A stretch of DNA of 64,000 nt from an uncultured Eubacteriales bacterium (lineage in GTDB: Bacteria; Bacillota; Clostridia; Christensenellales; Aristaeellaceae): positions 1-64,000 of the forward strand of contig CADCFG010000016.1 of the NCBI GenBank assembly GCA_902800625.1. Direction: 5' to 3'. Below are positions 27,227-37,440 of the stretch, one piece after another. Below the pieces are notes generated by a model, which made no database searches, was not told the DNA's origin, and saw only the letters and a program-made list of their open reading frames with translations. How positions within the stretch are numbered: the first letter of the stretch is position 1; each line of letters opens with the position of its first letter. The translations under genes were made by a program, and so were the position numbers.

Positions 27227-28219
27227 ATGGCAAAGCTGTACTTCCGTTACGGGGCGATGGGGTCCTCCAAGACCGCCAACGCCATCATGGTGCAATACAA
27301 CTACCAGGAGCGTGGCCAGAACGCGCTGATGCTCAAGCCCCGGCTGGACAACCGGGACGGCGAGCGCGTGGTGGGCTCCCGGTCAGGGCTGAGCGCCCCC
27401 TGCCGCTTCGTGGAGGAGCTGGAGGGCATCGACCTAAAGGCCTACGACTGCCTGATCGTGGACGAGGCCCAGTTCCTCACCAAGGCGCAGGTGAAGCAGC
27501 TGGTGGACATCGTGGACGACATGGACATCCCGGTGATCTGCTACGGCCTGCGGGCGGACTTCATGGGCAACCTGTTCGAGGGCAGCCATTGGCTGATGGC
27601 CTGGGCGGATTCCATCGAGGAGATCAAGACCGTGTGCTGGTGCGGGCGCAAGGCCATCATGAACGCCCGCGTGGCGGACGGCAAGGTGGTCAAGGCCGGC
27701 GAACAGATCGTGCTGGGCGGCAACGAGAGCTATGTGGCGCTGTGCCGCAAACACTGGGCCCGGGGCGAGCTTGCCCCTCTGGAGATCCGCCGCATCGCCG
27801 CGGGCAAGGAGGCCTATCTGCCGCTTTTGCTGGAGGCCGACCCCAGCGAGGGCAGGGTCAATCAGTACCTGGACGGCGGGGAGCTGTACGCGCTGCTGTC
27901 GAACGGCCAGATTGCCGGGGCCGCAGTGATCACCCTGCGGGAGGACGGAGCGATGGAACTCAAAAACCTGGCCGTCAGGCAGGAATACCGGGGGCGGGGC
28001 TACGGCGAGAAGCTGGTCAGGCACATGATCAAGCTGTGCGCCACGCGCTCCGACGCGCTGTACGTTGGCACCAGTCCGGCGAATGTGGCCTTCTACGAAA
28101 AGCTGGGCTTTGAAAGGGCCTATGTGGAAAAGGGGTTCTTCACGGAGAACTACCCGGAGCCGATCCTCGAGGATGGCAGGCCCTTGGCCGATATGATCTT
28201 TCTGATGCGAAGGGTATAG
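27227..28219 (+). CDS. Thymidine kinase fused to a GNAT acetyltransferase
   Basis: Residues 1-190 are a type II thymidine kinase: P-loop GAMGSSKT, the catalytic-base region DEAQFL, CYGLRADF, and the zinc-lasso parts VCWCG and LCRKHW. Residues 195-330 are a GNAT domain with motif A QEYRGRGYGEKLVRHM and the terminal strand FYEKLGF. The kinase salvages deoxythymidine; the acetyltransferase substrate is unknown. The two sequences join without a stop or frameshift. ATG 27227 follows AAAGAGG; earlier in-frame starts overlap the promoter. Confidence 0.9.
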   Translation: MAKLYFRYGAMGSSKTANAIMVQYNYQERGQNALMLKPRLDNRDGERVVGSRSGLSAPCRFVEELEGIDLKAYDCLIVDEAQFLTKAQVKQLVDIVDDMDIPVICYGLRADFMGNLFEGSHWLMAWADSIEEIKTVCWCGRKAIMNARVADGKVVKAGEQIVLGGNESYVALCRKHWARGELAPLEIRRIAAGKEAYLPLLLEADPSEGRVNQYLDGGELYALLSNGQIAGAAVITLREDGAMELKNLAVRQEYRGRGYGEKLVRHMIKLCATRSDALYVGTSPANVAFYEKLGFERAYVEKGFFTENYPEPILEDGRPLADMIFLMRRV

Positions 28220-28227
28220 CAATCCCA

Positions 28228-28257
28228 AACAGGCCTCCCCTTGAGGGGAGGCCTGTT
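28228..28257. terminator. Terminator between tk fusion and secreted protein genes
   Basis: AACAGGCCTCCCC/GGGGAGGCCTGTT with loop TTGA, followed by TTC. Strong 13-bp stem between convergent genes. Confidence 0.9.
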
Positions 28258-28267
28258 TTCGTTGCCG

Positions 28268-28945
28268 TCAGTGCTGTTCCAATTCCACTTCCTCCAACTC
28301 CAGATCCAGCCCCAGCGCCTTCACATAAGTCAGCATGGGCTTGACCGTCTCCAGGCAGCCCGTCGGGACGAGCAGGGCGGAGGCGCCCACATATCCTCCC
28401 AGCGGCCGCGAAAAGGTGACCAGCGCGGCATAATCGCCAGGGAATTCCAGCAGCAGGTAGCCCGGGATGAAGCCGTCCGGCTCCTCCATGGACGCGCTCA
28501 CCGTGAGCATGCTGGAGAGCGTGACCCATTTAACGCCACTTTGCGCGGCCAGAATAGTCGCCGCCGACGCGGGCAGGCGCTTGACCAGCTCCTCCTTCCC
28601 CACATCCGTCAATTCTGAGAGTGTATCGGCGGCCTCCTCCCCGCTGTTCAGTATGGAGAACCGCTCGATGGCCGACAGGATCTCCTCCTTCTCCGGCAGG
28701 GCCATGAACCAGGCGGCGGAGGGTTTGGATAAGTCCGTCTGGACAAAGGCATCCTTCAAAGCCAGCGTTTCCTCGTTGCTGCCAGCCATCATCAGCCCCA
28801 TATAGGCCTCGTCCGCCGCCAGCGCCTGCATGCGCATCGCCAGCGCCTGTCCCCCGTCCACGTACCAGTTCCCCTCGGCCAGCGCGCAGCCGCACAGCAT
28901 AAGCATCAGCGCCAGCGCCAGCATGATCGCAAACAGCTTCTTCAT
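28268..28945 (-). CDS. Secreted protein of unknown function
   Basis: A 225-residue protein with an N-terminal signal sequence (MKKLFAIMLALALMLMLCGC); the LCGC context is a weak lipobox (L-C-G-C), so it may be a lipoprotein. The mature part is helical and then hydrophobic-strand rich, with no recognised domain. The start overlaps the helicase stop (ATGA), so it is cotranscribed with it. Confidence 0.65.
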   Translation of the reverse strand: MKKLFAIMLALALMLMLCGCALAEGNWYVDGGQALAMRMQALAADEAYMGLMMAGSNEETLALKDAFVQTDLSKPSAAWFMALPEKEEILSAIERFSILNSGEEAADTLSELTDVGKEELVKRLPASAATILAAQSGVKWVTLSSMLTVSASMEEPDGFIPGYLLLEFPGDYAALVTFSRPLGGYVGASALLVPTGCLETVKPMLTYVKALGLDLELEEVELEQH

Positions 28946-31260
28946 GTCCCTTCCTCCTCTGTGTTTCCCCAGAATTTGCCCAGATACCCGTTCAACTCGC
29001 TCATCTTCTTCGCGTCCCGCACGTCCCAGTGGGGCGGCATCAGAGCGCGGTACTTTTCCTGCCGGTAGCGCATATCAATCAGCAGCACCACGCCCCGGTC
29101 CGTCTCCGTGCGGATCACCCGGCCCGCCGCCTGCAGCACCCGGCGCAGGCCCGGATAGGTGTAGGCTGCGTCGTAGCCGCCGTCATCCGCATCATCCAGC
29201 TGTTCCCGGAGCAGCTCCCGCTCAAAGGACAGCTGCGGCATGCCGGTGGACACGATGGCCGCGCCGGAAAGCCGGTCGTCCGGCAGGTCCACACCCTCCG
29301 CGAACACGCCGCCCAGCACGATGAAGGCCACCAGGCTCCGCTGCGGCGCGGGCTGAAAGCGCTCGATGAACGCAAGTCGCGCCTTCTCCGGCATGCTGCT
29401 CTCCTGGCAGATCACGTCCTCATATGGCCAGAGCAGGCGATAGCGCCGGAACGCCTGGGTCATGTAGGCGTAGGACGGGAAGCAGGCCAGGTAGTTGCCG
29501 GGATGCCCCTCGGCCATGGCGTGGATGATCTGGCAAACGGCGTTCAGCGTGCGCTCCCTGTCCTTCATGCCCACGGCCACCGGCATGCGCACTGCCAGCA
29601 GGTTCTCCCGGGGGAAGGGCGATTCCAGCCGAAGCCGCTCGTCCCCCTCGCCGTCCGCGCCCAGGGTCTCGGCATAGAACTCCATGGGCGTCAGCGTGGC
29701 GGAGAACAGCGCCGCGCCGCCCACCCGGGAAAGGGCCTTTTTCAGGTGCCCCGCCGGGTTGAAGCACCACAGCCGCACGTCGATATACTTCTCCCCCGGC
29801 ACGATCAGCGTCCGGTAGCTCTCCTCGTCGAACAGCTTTGAAACCCGCACGAACCACTGGGCGGCGTAGACGAAATCCACAATCTCAGGCTCCACGGGCT
29901 CCAGCTCGTCGGCGATGTCGGAAAACCGCTTCACCGCCTCCACGATGCCCTCCGGCAGCTCGGAGAGGGCCTCCTGCTCCACCTCCGTGGCGTCAAAGGC
30001 GTTGAGCAGCTCCCCCATCAGACGCGCCATGGGGCTGTCCGCTCCTTCGAAGCGGGCGGCCAGCTTCCGGCATTCCGCCAGCTTCGCCCCGGACAGCTCC
30101 GCCGAGAGCATGTCCCGGGCCCGGTCGGCCAGGTTGTGGGCCTCGTCCACCAGCAGCCCCGCCTGGCTCTTGCCATCGAAGTAACGCTTGAGCCGCACCT
30201 TGGGGTCGAAGACGTAGTTGTAGTCGCAGATCACCACGTCCGCCGTCTCGGAGATGTCAAGGGACAGTTCAAAGGGGCAGAGCTCGTGCTTCATGGCCAG
30301 ATCGATGATCGCGTCCGCGTCCAGCTTCTGGATGGCCATGGCCTCCTTCAGGGCCTCCCGGCGGCGGTCGTAGTAGCCGGCGGCGTATTGGCAGCCCATG
30401 CAGTCCGCCTTGCCCAGGGGGCAGATCTTCTCCTTGGCGGTGATGGTGACGCTGCGGATGGCCAGCCCCTGGCCGCGCATCAGGTCCAGCGCGTCCTCGG
30501 CGGCGCGGCGGCCCGTGGTGCGGGCAGTCAGGTAGAATATGGCGGTGATGAAGCCATTGCCCAGGGCCTTCAGCGCGCCGAACAGCGATGCCGCCGTCTT
30601 GCCGATGCCGGTGGGCGCCTCGATCAGGGCGCTGGTGTGGTTCTTCATGGCCAGGTAAACCGCCCGGGCCATGTCCCGCTGGCCCTCCCGGAAGCTGTCG
30701 AAGGGAAAGGGCAGGCTGTCCAATGTGGGCCTGGAAAGCTCCTTCCAGTCGTCCACCTTCGAGATCCATTCCAGGTACGGCCCGGCATAGGCCATCAGCC
30801 GCTCCTCCAGCTCCCAGGCATTGTAGTCCTCGGTAAACTCGTTCTTTTTGCCGTCCAGGCGGGCGTAGGTCAGGCGCACCTCGGCATGGGCCACGCCCTC
30901 GTTCAGGCAGAACAGCGCAGCGTAGATCTCCCCCTGGGCCCAGTGGGCGGGATAGTCGTATTTGAGGATCATGGACGGGTCCTTCACCGTGGTCTTGATC
31001 TCCTGCACGCGCACGATGTCCCGGTCGACATACAGCGCGTCCGTCCGGCCGTGGACCCGCAGGATGCGGTCGCCGATGGGGATGTCCCAGCTGATGGGCA
31101 CCTCCGGCCGCCAGCTGACGGGCAGCAGCTCCTGCAGGGCCTGGTGGCCGCGCACACCATCGCGCATCCTTAAGGCCGCCCGGGCCGCGGGGATCAGATC
31201 GCCCTTTTCAAAGGCGAACTCCGCCAGCGCGCGCACGCTGACCGAATGGATTTTTTGCAC
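28942..31260 (-). CDS. Rad3/XPD-like helicase with N-terminal nuclease-like domain
   Basis: The 772-residue protein starts at GTG 31260 behind GGGGAGG. Residues about 1-140 resemble a PD-(D/E)XK nuclease fold (GRTDALYVD, then VQEIKTT). The rest is a superfamily-2 helicase: Walker A EAPTGIGKTAAS, four Cys that probably hold an iron-sulfur cluster (CPLGKADCMGC and CPFEL), DEAH, FSATLTPMEF and a terminal QAAGRVIRTETDRG. It resembles bacterial DinG/XPD-type DNA helicases used in repair and processing of structured DNA. No Cas genes are near. Confidence 0.88.
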   Translation of the reverse strand: MQKIHSVSVRALAEFAFEKGDLIPAARAALRMRDGVRGHQALQELLPVSWRPEVPISWDIPIGDRILRVHGRTDALYVDRDIVRVQEIKTTVKDPSMILKYDYPAHWAQGEIYAALFCLNEGVAHAEVRLTYARLDGKKNEFTEDYNAWELEERLMAYAGPYLEWISKVDDWKELSRPTLDSLPFPFDSFREGQRDMARAVYLAMKNHTSALIEAPTGIGKTAASLFGALKALGNGFITAIFYLTARTTGRRAAEDALDLMRGQGLAIRSVTITAKEKICPLGKADCMGCQYAAGYYDRRREALKEAMAIQKLDADAIIDLAMKHELCPFELSLDISETADVVICDYNYVFDPKVRLKRYFDGKSQAGLLVDEAHNLADRARDMLSAELSGAKLAECRKLAARFEGADSPMARLMGELLNAFDATEVEQEALSELPEGIVEAVKRFSDIADELEPVEPEIVDFVYAAQWFVRVSKLFDEESYRTLIVPGEKYIDVRLWCFNPAGHLKKALSRVGGAALFSATLTPMEFYAETLGADGEGDERLRLESPFPRENLLAVRMPVAVGMKDRERTLNAVCQIIHAMAEGHPGNYLACFPSYAYMTQAFRRYRLLWPYEDVICQESSMPEKARLAFIERFQPAPQRSLVAFIVLGGVFAEGVDLPDDRLSGAAIVSTGMPQLSFERELLREQLDDADDGGYDAAYTYPGLRRVLQAAGRVIRTETDRGVVLLIDMRYRQEKYRALMPPHWDVRDAKKMSELNGYLGKFWGNTEEEGT

Positions 31261-31415
31261 CGGCGGGTCCTCCCCTCTCTTGACAGCGGGCCCACATCAT
31301 GTTACATTATGAGTGGTTCCGTATGCATTCCAGTATAATGCAGGCGGGCGGCTTTTGCAAGGGCGTTTCCGTCAAATGCGCGGGGCGTCCCGAAAAACAA
31401 AGGAGGCAGTGAAAT

Positions 31416-32432
31416 ATGGACCTGTATCCGCTGTTGATGGCACCCAGTTTCCGCCACGGCGAGGAGACGCCCTGGGGCGGGCACATGCTGCGCGACGCGC
31501 TGATGAAGGACGCCCCGGAGGACGCCGTGGGCGAGAGCCTGGAGATCTCCGACCTGCCCGGCCATGAGAGCATGGTGGCCAACGGCCCCCACGCAGGGAA
31601 GACGCTGCGCCGGATGATTGAGCTGTGGGGTGACGAACTGACCGGCCCCACCGGCGGGGACTTTCCTCTGCTTTTGAAGCTGTTGGACCCGGTGCTGCCG
31701 CTGTCGGTGCAGGTGCACCCGGACGACGCCTATGCCGCCGCGCATGAAAACGGCAAGCGGGGCAAGACCGAGGCCTGGATCGTGCTGAACGCCGAGCCCG
31801 GCTCGCGGATCATCTACGGCGCGGACACCAAGGGCGAGAGCATGGAAAAGCTGGTGGCCGAGGGCCGGCTGAAGGATTGCCTGCGGTTCGTGAACGTACG
31901 TCCCGGCGACGTATACTACATCCCCAGCGGCATGCTGCACGCGCTGGACGGCGGCGTGATGGTCTATGAGATCCAGCAGTCCAGCGACGTGACCTATCGC
32001 TTCTGGGACTGGGACCGGGTGGACGAGAACGGCAAGAGCCGCGAGTTGCACGTGGAAAAGGCGCTGGAGGTCTGCGACCCGGAACTGCGCCTGGAGAAGA
32101 TCGACGGCACCACCGTGCTGTGCAAGGGCGGCAGCCGCACCTATTACATCTCCGACGACCACTTCGAACTGTGCCGCCTGAACCTGTCCGGCAGGATGCC
32201 GCTTGAGAGCGGGCGGATGCTGTTTCTCACTCCCCTCACCCCTTGCACGCTGCATTGGGGCGATGAGCGGATGACGCTGAACGCCTTTGACAGCGTGCTG
32301 GTGCCCGCGGGGCTCCAGGACGTCGCGCTGGAGGGCGAGACCAAGGTGCTGATGAGCAGCCTGCCCGACCGCGAGGCGCTGAGGGCCGAATTGGGCTACC
32401 GCGCGGAGAACGTGGCGGGACTGGTGGACTGA
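31416..32432 (+). CDS. manA: Mannose-6-phosphate isomerase, class I
   Basis: Interconverts fructose-6-phosphate and mannose-6-phosphate. The 338-residue protein retains the zinc ligands: Gln and His in SVQVHPDD, Glu in GKTEAW and His in IPSGMLHAL, plus the active-site YEIQQSSDVTYR. AAAGGAGG lies before ATG 31416. It starts a plus-strand series with the CBS protein and rnr. Confidence 0.95.
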   Translation: MDLYPLLMAPSFRHGEETPWGGHMLRDALMKDAPEDAVGESLEISDLPGHESMVANGPHAGKTLRRMIELWGDELTGPTGGDFPLLLKLLDPVLPLSVQVHPDDAYAAAHENGKRGKTEAWIVLNAEPGSRIIYGADTKGESMEKLVAEGRLKDCLRFVNVRPGDVYYIPSGMLHALDGGVMVYEIQQSSDVTYRFWDWDRVDENGKSRELHVEKALEVCDPELRLEKIDGTTVLCKGGSRTYYISDDHFELCRLNLSGRMPLESGRMLFLTPLTPCTLHWGDERMTLNAFDSVLVPAGLQDVALEGETKVLMSSLPDREALRAELGYRAENVAGLVD

Positions 32433-32526
32433 AAAGAGTTTTGAGCGTGGAATTTGGAGTGTGGAGTGGAACAGCGGTTTTACTCCGCACTCCAATCTTC
32501 CCATTCTGGAACAACAAGGAGTGTGA

Positions 32527-33771
32527 ATGTCCGTAATGGACGGAAACGGTACCCTGATACTGTCATTGATCGCCCTGGTGGCGCTGTCTGCGTTCTTCTC
32601 GGCTTCGGAGACGGCCTACACCAGCCTGAACAAGGCGCGGCTGAAGAACATGGCCGCAAACGGCGACCGCCGGGCGGAGAAGGCGCTCAAGCTGGCGGAG
32701 GACTACGACCGGCTGCTCTCGGGCATACTGGTGGGCAACAATATCGTGAACATCCTCTCGGCATCGCTGGCGACGGTGCTGTTCGTGCGCGTCATCGGCG
32801 GCGCGGGCGTGTCGGTGTCCACGGCGGTGATGACCGTGGTGGTGCTGATGTTCGGCGAGATCGCCCCCAAGAGCATCGCCAAGGACCGGCCGGAGCAGCT
32901 GGCGCTGGCCTTCTACCCGGCGCTGAACGCCATCGTGATCCTGCTGACGCCCATCATCTTCCTCACCAGCTGCTGGCAGAAGCTCATCTATCGGGTGTTC
33001 AAGCCCGCGGACGACCGGGGCATCACCGAGGAGGAGCTGATCACCATCGTGGAGGAGGCCGAGAACGAGGGCGAGATCGACGAGCACGAGAGCGAGCTGA
33101 TCCGAAGCGCCATCGAGTTCAACGATCTGACCTGCGAGGACATCCTCACCCCCCGGGTGGACGTGGACGCCGTGGACGTGGAGAGCGGCCTGGACGAGAT
33201 CGCCCGAACCTTCGAGGAGACCGGACGCTCGAGGCTCCCCGTGTACGAGGAGAGCATCGACACCATCGTGGGCATACTGCACGAAAAGGACTTCTACCGC
33301 CTGCGGGATAAGAAGAGCGTGCGCGAGATGATGACCGCGCCGCTGTGCGTGGTGCCGGGAACGCAGCTGGGCGTGCTTTTGAAGCTGCTGCAAAATACCA
33401 AGAACCACATGGCCGTGGTGGTGGACGAGTACGGCGGCGTGGTGGGCATCGTCACCATGGAGGACATCCTGGAGGAACTGGTGGGCGAGATCTGGGACGA
33501 GCACGACGAGGTCGTGGAGGACATCGTGGAGGTATCCGAGGGGCGCTGGCGGGTGTCCGGCGGGGCCAGCCTGGACGACCTGCGGGAAATCGCTCCCATC
33601 GACGAGGATTTCGACAGCGTGACCGTGAACGGCTGGGTGCTGGAGGTGCTGGGGCGGTTCCCGGAGCCCGGCGACAGCTTTGAATACCAGGGTTTCAATG
33701 TGACCGTTGAAAAGGTGGCCCAGAGGCGCGTCGAGACGATTTTGATCGAGAAGGAAAGCCATGAAGGATAA
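32527..33771 (+). CDS. HlyC/CorC (CNNM) family CBS-domain membrane protein
   Basis: The order is CNNM/DUF21 membrane domain with about four hydrophobic segments (1-145; [15 protein letters not shown] is the family signature), a CBS pair (about 195-320; [11 protein letters not shown] and [17 protein letters not shown]), and a C-terminal CorC_HlyC domain (about 335-414). Family members handle magnesium or other divalent cations. The AAGGAG site precedes ATG 32527. Just upstream is an inverted repeat, TTGGAGTGTGGAGT/ACTCCGCACTCCAA, of unknown role. Confidence 0.92.
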   Translation: MSVMDGNGTLILSLIALVALSAFFSASETAYTSLNKARLKNMAANGDRRAEKALKLAEDYDRLLSGILVGNNIVNILSASLATVLFVRVIGGAGVSVSTAVMTVVVLMFGEIAPKSIAKDRPEQLALAFYPALNAIVILLTPIIFLTSCWQKLIYRVFKPADDRGITEEELITIVEEAENEGEIDEHESELIRSAIEFNDLTCEDILTPRVDVDAVDVESGLDEIARTFEETGRSRLPVYEESIDTIVGILHEKDFYRLRDKKSVREMMTAPLCVVPGTQLGVLLKLLQNTKNHMAVVVDEYGGVVGIVTMEDILEELVGEIWDEHDEVVEDIVEVSEGRWRVSGGASLDDLREIAPIDEDFDSVTVNGWVLEVLGRFPEPGDSFEYQGFNVTVEKVAQRRVETILIEKESHEG

Positions 33772-35872
33772 GCTCTTTGATATGATCTCCGGGGCCCGGG
33801 CGCCGATGACGGCGAAGCGGCTGTCGGAGGAACTGGAAGCGCCGCTGGAGGAGGTCCAGGCGGCGCTGGACGCGCTTTTGGCGCAGGGACAGATCGCCGC
33901 CACCCGCAAGGGCGGCTACGCCGTGCCGGAGAGCATCGGCCTGACCGCCGCAACCGTGTCCTTCCAGCGCAACGGCACGCCCGTCGCCCACCCGGTGAAG
34001 GGCGGCGACAGCATGACCATCCTCACCACCGGCGCGGAACGTTGCATGCCCGGCGACCTGGTGCTGGTGCGTCCCCAGGGCGAGCGCTGCCAGCTGAACG
34101 GCATCCTCAAACGCTCCAGGGACACCTTCGCCGCCTACGTGCGCATCGAGCGCCGCGCGCCCAAGGGAGCGCCCAGGCGCCGCGCAGAGGTCAGGACCGT
34201 GGCCACCGCCGTGCCCTGCGATTTGCGCATCCCCTACGACGTGGTGCTGACGGGCGACCTGTCCTTCGTGAAGAATGACCAGATCGCGCTTTTGAAGGTG
34301 GAGCGGTACCCGGAGATGAACCGGCCCATCTACGCCAGCGTGCTGCGCGTGCTGGGCAACGAGGGCAGCCTGCCCGCGCTGATGAATGCCTGCGCCGAGG
34401 ACCACGGCTTCGCCACGGAAATGGACGCAGACGTGGAGCGAGAGTCGCTCGATATGCCGGACGAGGTGCGCCCGGAGGATCTGGCGGGCCGGGAGGACCT
34501 GCGGGATGTGCTCACCTTCACCATCGACGGCGCCACGGCAAAGGACTTCGACGACGCCGTGTCCATCGAAAAGACGGAGAAGGGCTGGCGGCTGGGCGTG
34601 CACATCGCGGACGTGAGCCACTACGTGCGCCCGGGCAGCGCCATCGACGACGACGCGTACCTGCGCGGCACGTCCCTGTACCTGCCGGGGCTGACCGTGC
34701 CCATGCTGCCGGAGTGTTTGAGCAACAACCTGTGCTCGTTGATGCCGGACGTGGACAGGCTGTCCATGAGCCTGTTCATGGACATCGAGCACGGCCGGGT
34801 GGTGGACCATCGCCTGATAAAGGCCGTGATCCATTCCCACGCGCGGCTGACCTACGAGGAAGTGAACCGTCTTTTCGAGGGCGGCGACAACGACATCGCG
34901 CCGGAGATCAAAAAGGCACTCTTCGACATGCGGGAGCTGTCCCACGCGCTGCGCGCCAAGCGGCAGGCCCGGGGCTCCATCGACTTTGAGATCGACGAGC
35001 CGGAATTCGTGCTGGATGAAAAGGGCGAGCCCACGGAGATCCTGTGCGAGCGCCGGGGCGAGGGCGAGCGCATCATCGAGGATTTCATGCTCGCCGCCAA
35101 CGAGACCGTGGCCGCACTGGCCCGAAGCGTGGAGCTGCCCTTCGTCTACCGCGTCCACGAGGACCCGGACGCCGACAGGCTGTACGCGCTGGAGGCGTTC
35201 CTGGGAAGCCTGGACCTGTACACGCGCATCGGCCCGAAGCCCCATCCCGGCGTGCTGCTGGGGATTCTGGAGCAGGTGAAGGACCACCCCGCCCGGGACG
35301 TGGTGCGCCGAAGCCTGTTGCGGGCATTGAAAAAGGCCCGCTACTGCGAGCGGCCCCTGGGGCATTACGCGCTGGCGCTGAAGGACTATTGCCACTTCAC
35401 CTCCCCCATCCGCCGCTACCCGGACCTGGTGGTGCACCGGATGCTGAAGCTGCTTATGGACGGCAAGCTGGATCAGGCCGGGCGGATGTCGGGCCGGATG
35501 GCGGACATCGCCGCGGACACCTCCGAGCGGGAGAGCGCCGCCGTGACCGCCGAGCGCCAGGCCGACGGCATCATGATGGCCGCCTGGATGGGCCGCAACA
35601 TCGGCCGGAAGTTCGACGGCGTGATCGCCTCGGTCACCAGCTGGGGCTTCTATGTGGCGCTGGACAACCAGGTGGAGGGCCTGGTGCACATCGCGGGCTT
35701 GGACGACTACTATGAGTTCGACAAGCAGCGCTCCCGGCTGATCGGCAGCGCCACCGGCACGGTGTTCAAGCTGGGCGACCGGGTGCGCGTGCGGGCCGAA
35801 AGCGTCAACGTGCCCCTGGGCGAGATCAACTTCGAGCTGCTGCCGCCGAGGGAAGAAAACACAGTCCCATAA
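33761..35872 (+). CDS. rnr: Ribonuclease R
   Basis: A processive 3'-5' exoribonuclease that digests structured RNA. The 703-residue protein has an N-terminal winged helix ([14 protein letters not shown]), cold-shock domains, the RNB catalytic domain with [13 protein letters not shown] and [12 protein letters not shown], and a C-terminal S1 domain ([19 protein letters not shown]). It overlaps the end of the preceding gene by 11 nt, so is coupled to it. Confidence 0.96.
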   Translation: MKDKLFDMISGARAPMTAKRLSEELEAPLEEVQAALDALLAQGQIAATRKGGYAVPESIGLTAATVSFQRNGTPVAHPVKGGDSMTILTTGAERCMPGDLVLVRPQGERCQLNGILKRSRDTFAAYVRIERRAPKGAPRRRAEVRTVATAVPCDLRIPYDVVLTGDLSFVKNDQIALLKVERYPEMNRPIYASVLRVLGNEGSLPALMNACAEDHGFATEMDADVERESLDMPDEVRPEDLAGREDLRDVLTFTIDGATAKDFDDAVSIEKTEKGWRLGVHIADVSHYVRPGSAIDDDAYLRGTSLYLPGLTVPMLPECLSNNLCSLMPDVDRLSMSLFMDIEHGRVVDHRLIKAVIHSHARLTYEEVNRLFEGGDNDIAPEIKKALFDMRELSHALRAKRQARGSIDFEIDEPEFVLDEKGEPTEILCERRGEGERIIEDFMLAANETVAALARSVELPFVYRVHEDPDADRLYALEAFLGSLDLYTRIGPKPHPGVLLGILEQVKDHPARDVVRRSLLRALKKARYCERPLGHYALALKDYCHFTSPIRRYPDLVVHRMLKLLMDGKLDQAGRMSGRMADIAADTSERESAAVTAERQADGIMMAAWMGRNIGRKFDGVIASVTSWGFYVALDNQVEGLVHIAGLDDYYEFDKQRSRLIGSATGTVFKLGDRVRVRAESVNVPLGEINFELLPPREENTVP

Positions 35873-35901
35873 CTCAATCGTTTTATACAAATACGATGTG
35901 A

Positions 35902-35972
35902 ACAGATCCTTCGCTTCGCTCTGGATGACAGGGTTGCGTCTCGTTGTCATCCTGAGCGAAGCGAAGGATCTG
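35902..35972. repeat. REP-like hairpin repeat, copy C
   Basis: CAGATCCTTCGCTTCGCTC...GGATGACA with TGTCATCCTGAGCGAAGCG...AAGGATCTG. It lies between convergent rnr and the M18 gene and may also act as a transcription barrier. Confidence 0.9.
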
Positions 35973-36016
35973 TATGTTTCACCCGCAGGTTGCGGTAAAC
36001 GTGCGCATCTAGCCAG

Positions 36017-37309
36017 CTAAAACTCCAGGCTTCCATCGCCCATGATGCGAATCTCTCTCTCGTGGAACGCGGTGAGCGCATGGATCATATGCTCCACATC
36101 CCGCGCGCCCATCGTCTCCCGGGCGGAATGCATGGCCAGCTGCGCCAGTCCGATATCCACGGCGTTCATCGAGGCGTGGGACAGGGCGATGTTGCCCAGG
36201 GTGGAGCCGCCGGGGATGTCCGACCGGTTGGCAAAGCGCTGGGTGGGCACGCCCGCCCGCTTGCAGACGCCCTCGAACACCGCGGCGGACAGGCCGTCGC
36301 TGGTGTACTTCTGGGCGGCGTTGCTCTTGACCACCACGCCGCCGTTCATCCGTACCCGGTTCTGCTCGTCGTATTTCTCCGGGTGGTTGGGGTGCGCCGC
36401 GTGGGCGTTGTCCGCGGAGACCAGGAAGCTGGCGGCCAGGGCGGCCTCCAGGGCCTGGGGCGCGGCATTCAGCGCCAGGGCGATGCGCCGCAGCGCTTCA
36501 ATCAGCAGCGTGGAGCCCGCGCCCTGCTTGCTGCCGCTGCCCACCTCCTCGTTGTCGAACAGGCAGTAGACGTCGATGTGGTTCGAGGGTTTGGCGGCCA
36601 GCAGCGCCCGCAGGGACGTGTACGCGCAGGCCAGGTCGTCCAGCCTCGGCGCACAGATGAACTCCCCTTCCGCGCCCACGAGCGCCGCGCGGTCCCGGTT
36701 GTACAGGAACAGGTCGCTGCCCACGACGCTGTCCTTTGCCACGCCCGCAGCTTCAGCCACGGCGGCCATCACGTCCGCGCCATCCGCGCCGATCACGGGC
36801 AGCATGTCCGCCTGGGCGTTGAAGGCTACGCCATCGTTGGCGCTGCGGTTGAAGTGGATGGGCAGGTTGGGGATGACCGCCAGGTCGCGGTCCACGTTCA
36901 CCAGATGCGTCTCAAGGCCCTTCTCCCCCACCACGATCAGCCGCCCCGCCACGGACAGCGGCCGGTCCAGCCATGTGGACATCAGCATGCCGCCGTACTT
37001 CTCCACGTTCAGCTGGGCCAGGCCCTGGGAGGCCTTCTCCGGGTTGGGCTTCAGCTTAAAGCAGGGCGAATCGCCGTGGCTGGCCGCGATCTGAAAGGGC
37101 GCAAAGCCCCGCTGTGGGATCCGGAAGGCGATCACCGAGGAGCGGTTGCGGGTCAGGTAGTACCGCCCGCCGGGAACGATCTCCCAGGTCTGCTGCTCCT
37201 CAAGCCTCTGATAGCCCGCGCCTTCCAGCGAGGCGGCGGCCAGCTGCGCCGCGTGAAACGCCGTCGGCGCAGCGTCGATGAATTCCATCAATCCTCTGAT
37301 CGCGTCCAT
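36017..37309 (-). CDS. M18 family aminopeptidase
   Basis: A 430-residue dinuclear zinc aminopeptidase. Metal-site motifs are SHGDSP, RLDDLACAY, FDNEEVGSGS, SADNAHAAHPN and LAQLAMHSARE. The enzyme removes N-terminal, often acidic, residues from peptides in the cytoplasm. Length and motifs are complete. It is transcribed divergently from the DUF3783 gene. Confidence 0.95.
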   Translation of the reverse strand: MDAIRGLMEFIDAAPTAFHAAQLAAASLEGAGYQRLEEQQTWEIVPGGRYYLTRNRSSVIAFRIPQRGFAPFQIAASHGDSPCFKLKPNPEKASQGLAQLNVEKYGGMLMSTWLDRPLSVAGRLIVVGEKGLETHLVNVDRDLAVIPNLPIHFNRSANDGVAFNAQADMLPVIGADGADVMAAVAEAAGVAKDSVVGSDLFLYNRDRAALVGAEGEFICAPRLDDLACAYTSLRALLAAKPSNHIDVYCLFDNEEVGSGSKQGAGSTLLIEALRRIALALNAAPQALEAALAASFLVSADNAHAAHPNHPEKYDEQNRVRMNGGVVVKSNAAQKYTSDGLSAAVFEGVCKRAGVPTQRFANRSDIPGGSTLGNIALSHASMNAVDIGLAQLAMHSARETMGARDVEHMIHALTAFHEREIRIMGDGSLEF

Positions 37310-37347
37310 ATCACTTGTCCTCCGTTGCCATTGTTTCCGATGAAGCT

Positions 37348-37375
37348 ATTATACATCCCCGGTGTAAATATTCAA
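37348..37375 (-). promoter_or_regulatory. Promoter of M18 aminopeptidase gene
   Basis: Reverse strand TTGAAT (37370-37375), 16-bp spacer, TATAAT (37348-37353). Its -35 lies only 5 bp from that of the divergent promoter, so the two probably compete for polymerase. Confidence 0.8.
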
Positions 37376-37380
37376 GGGAG

Positions 37381-37410
37381 TTGACAAGGTTCGGCGCGGG
37401 TCGGTATAAT
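37381..37410 (+). promoter_or_regulatory. Promoter of DUF3783 gene
   Basis: TTGACA (37381-37386), 18-bp spacer, TATAAT (37405-37410), 30 bp before the start codon. Confidence 0.85.
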
Positions 37411-37440
37411 GTTCCCATCAAAGCAAAAGGAGGCCGCGCC

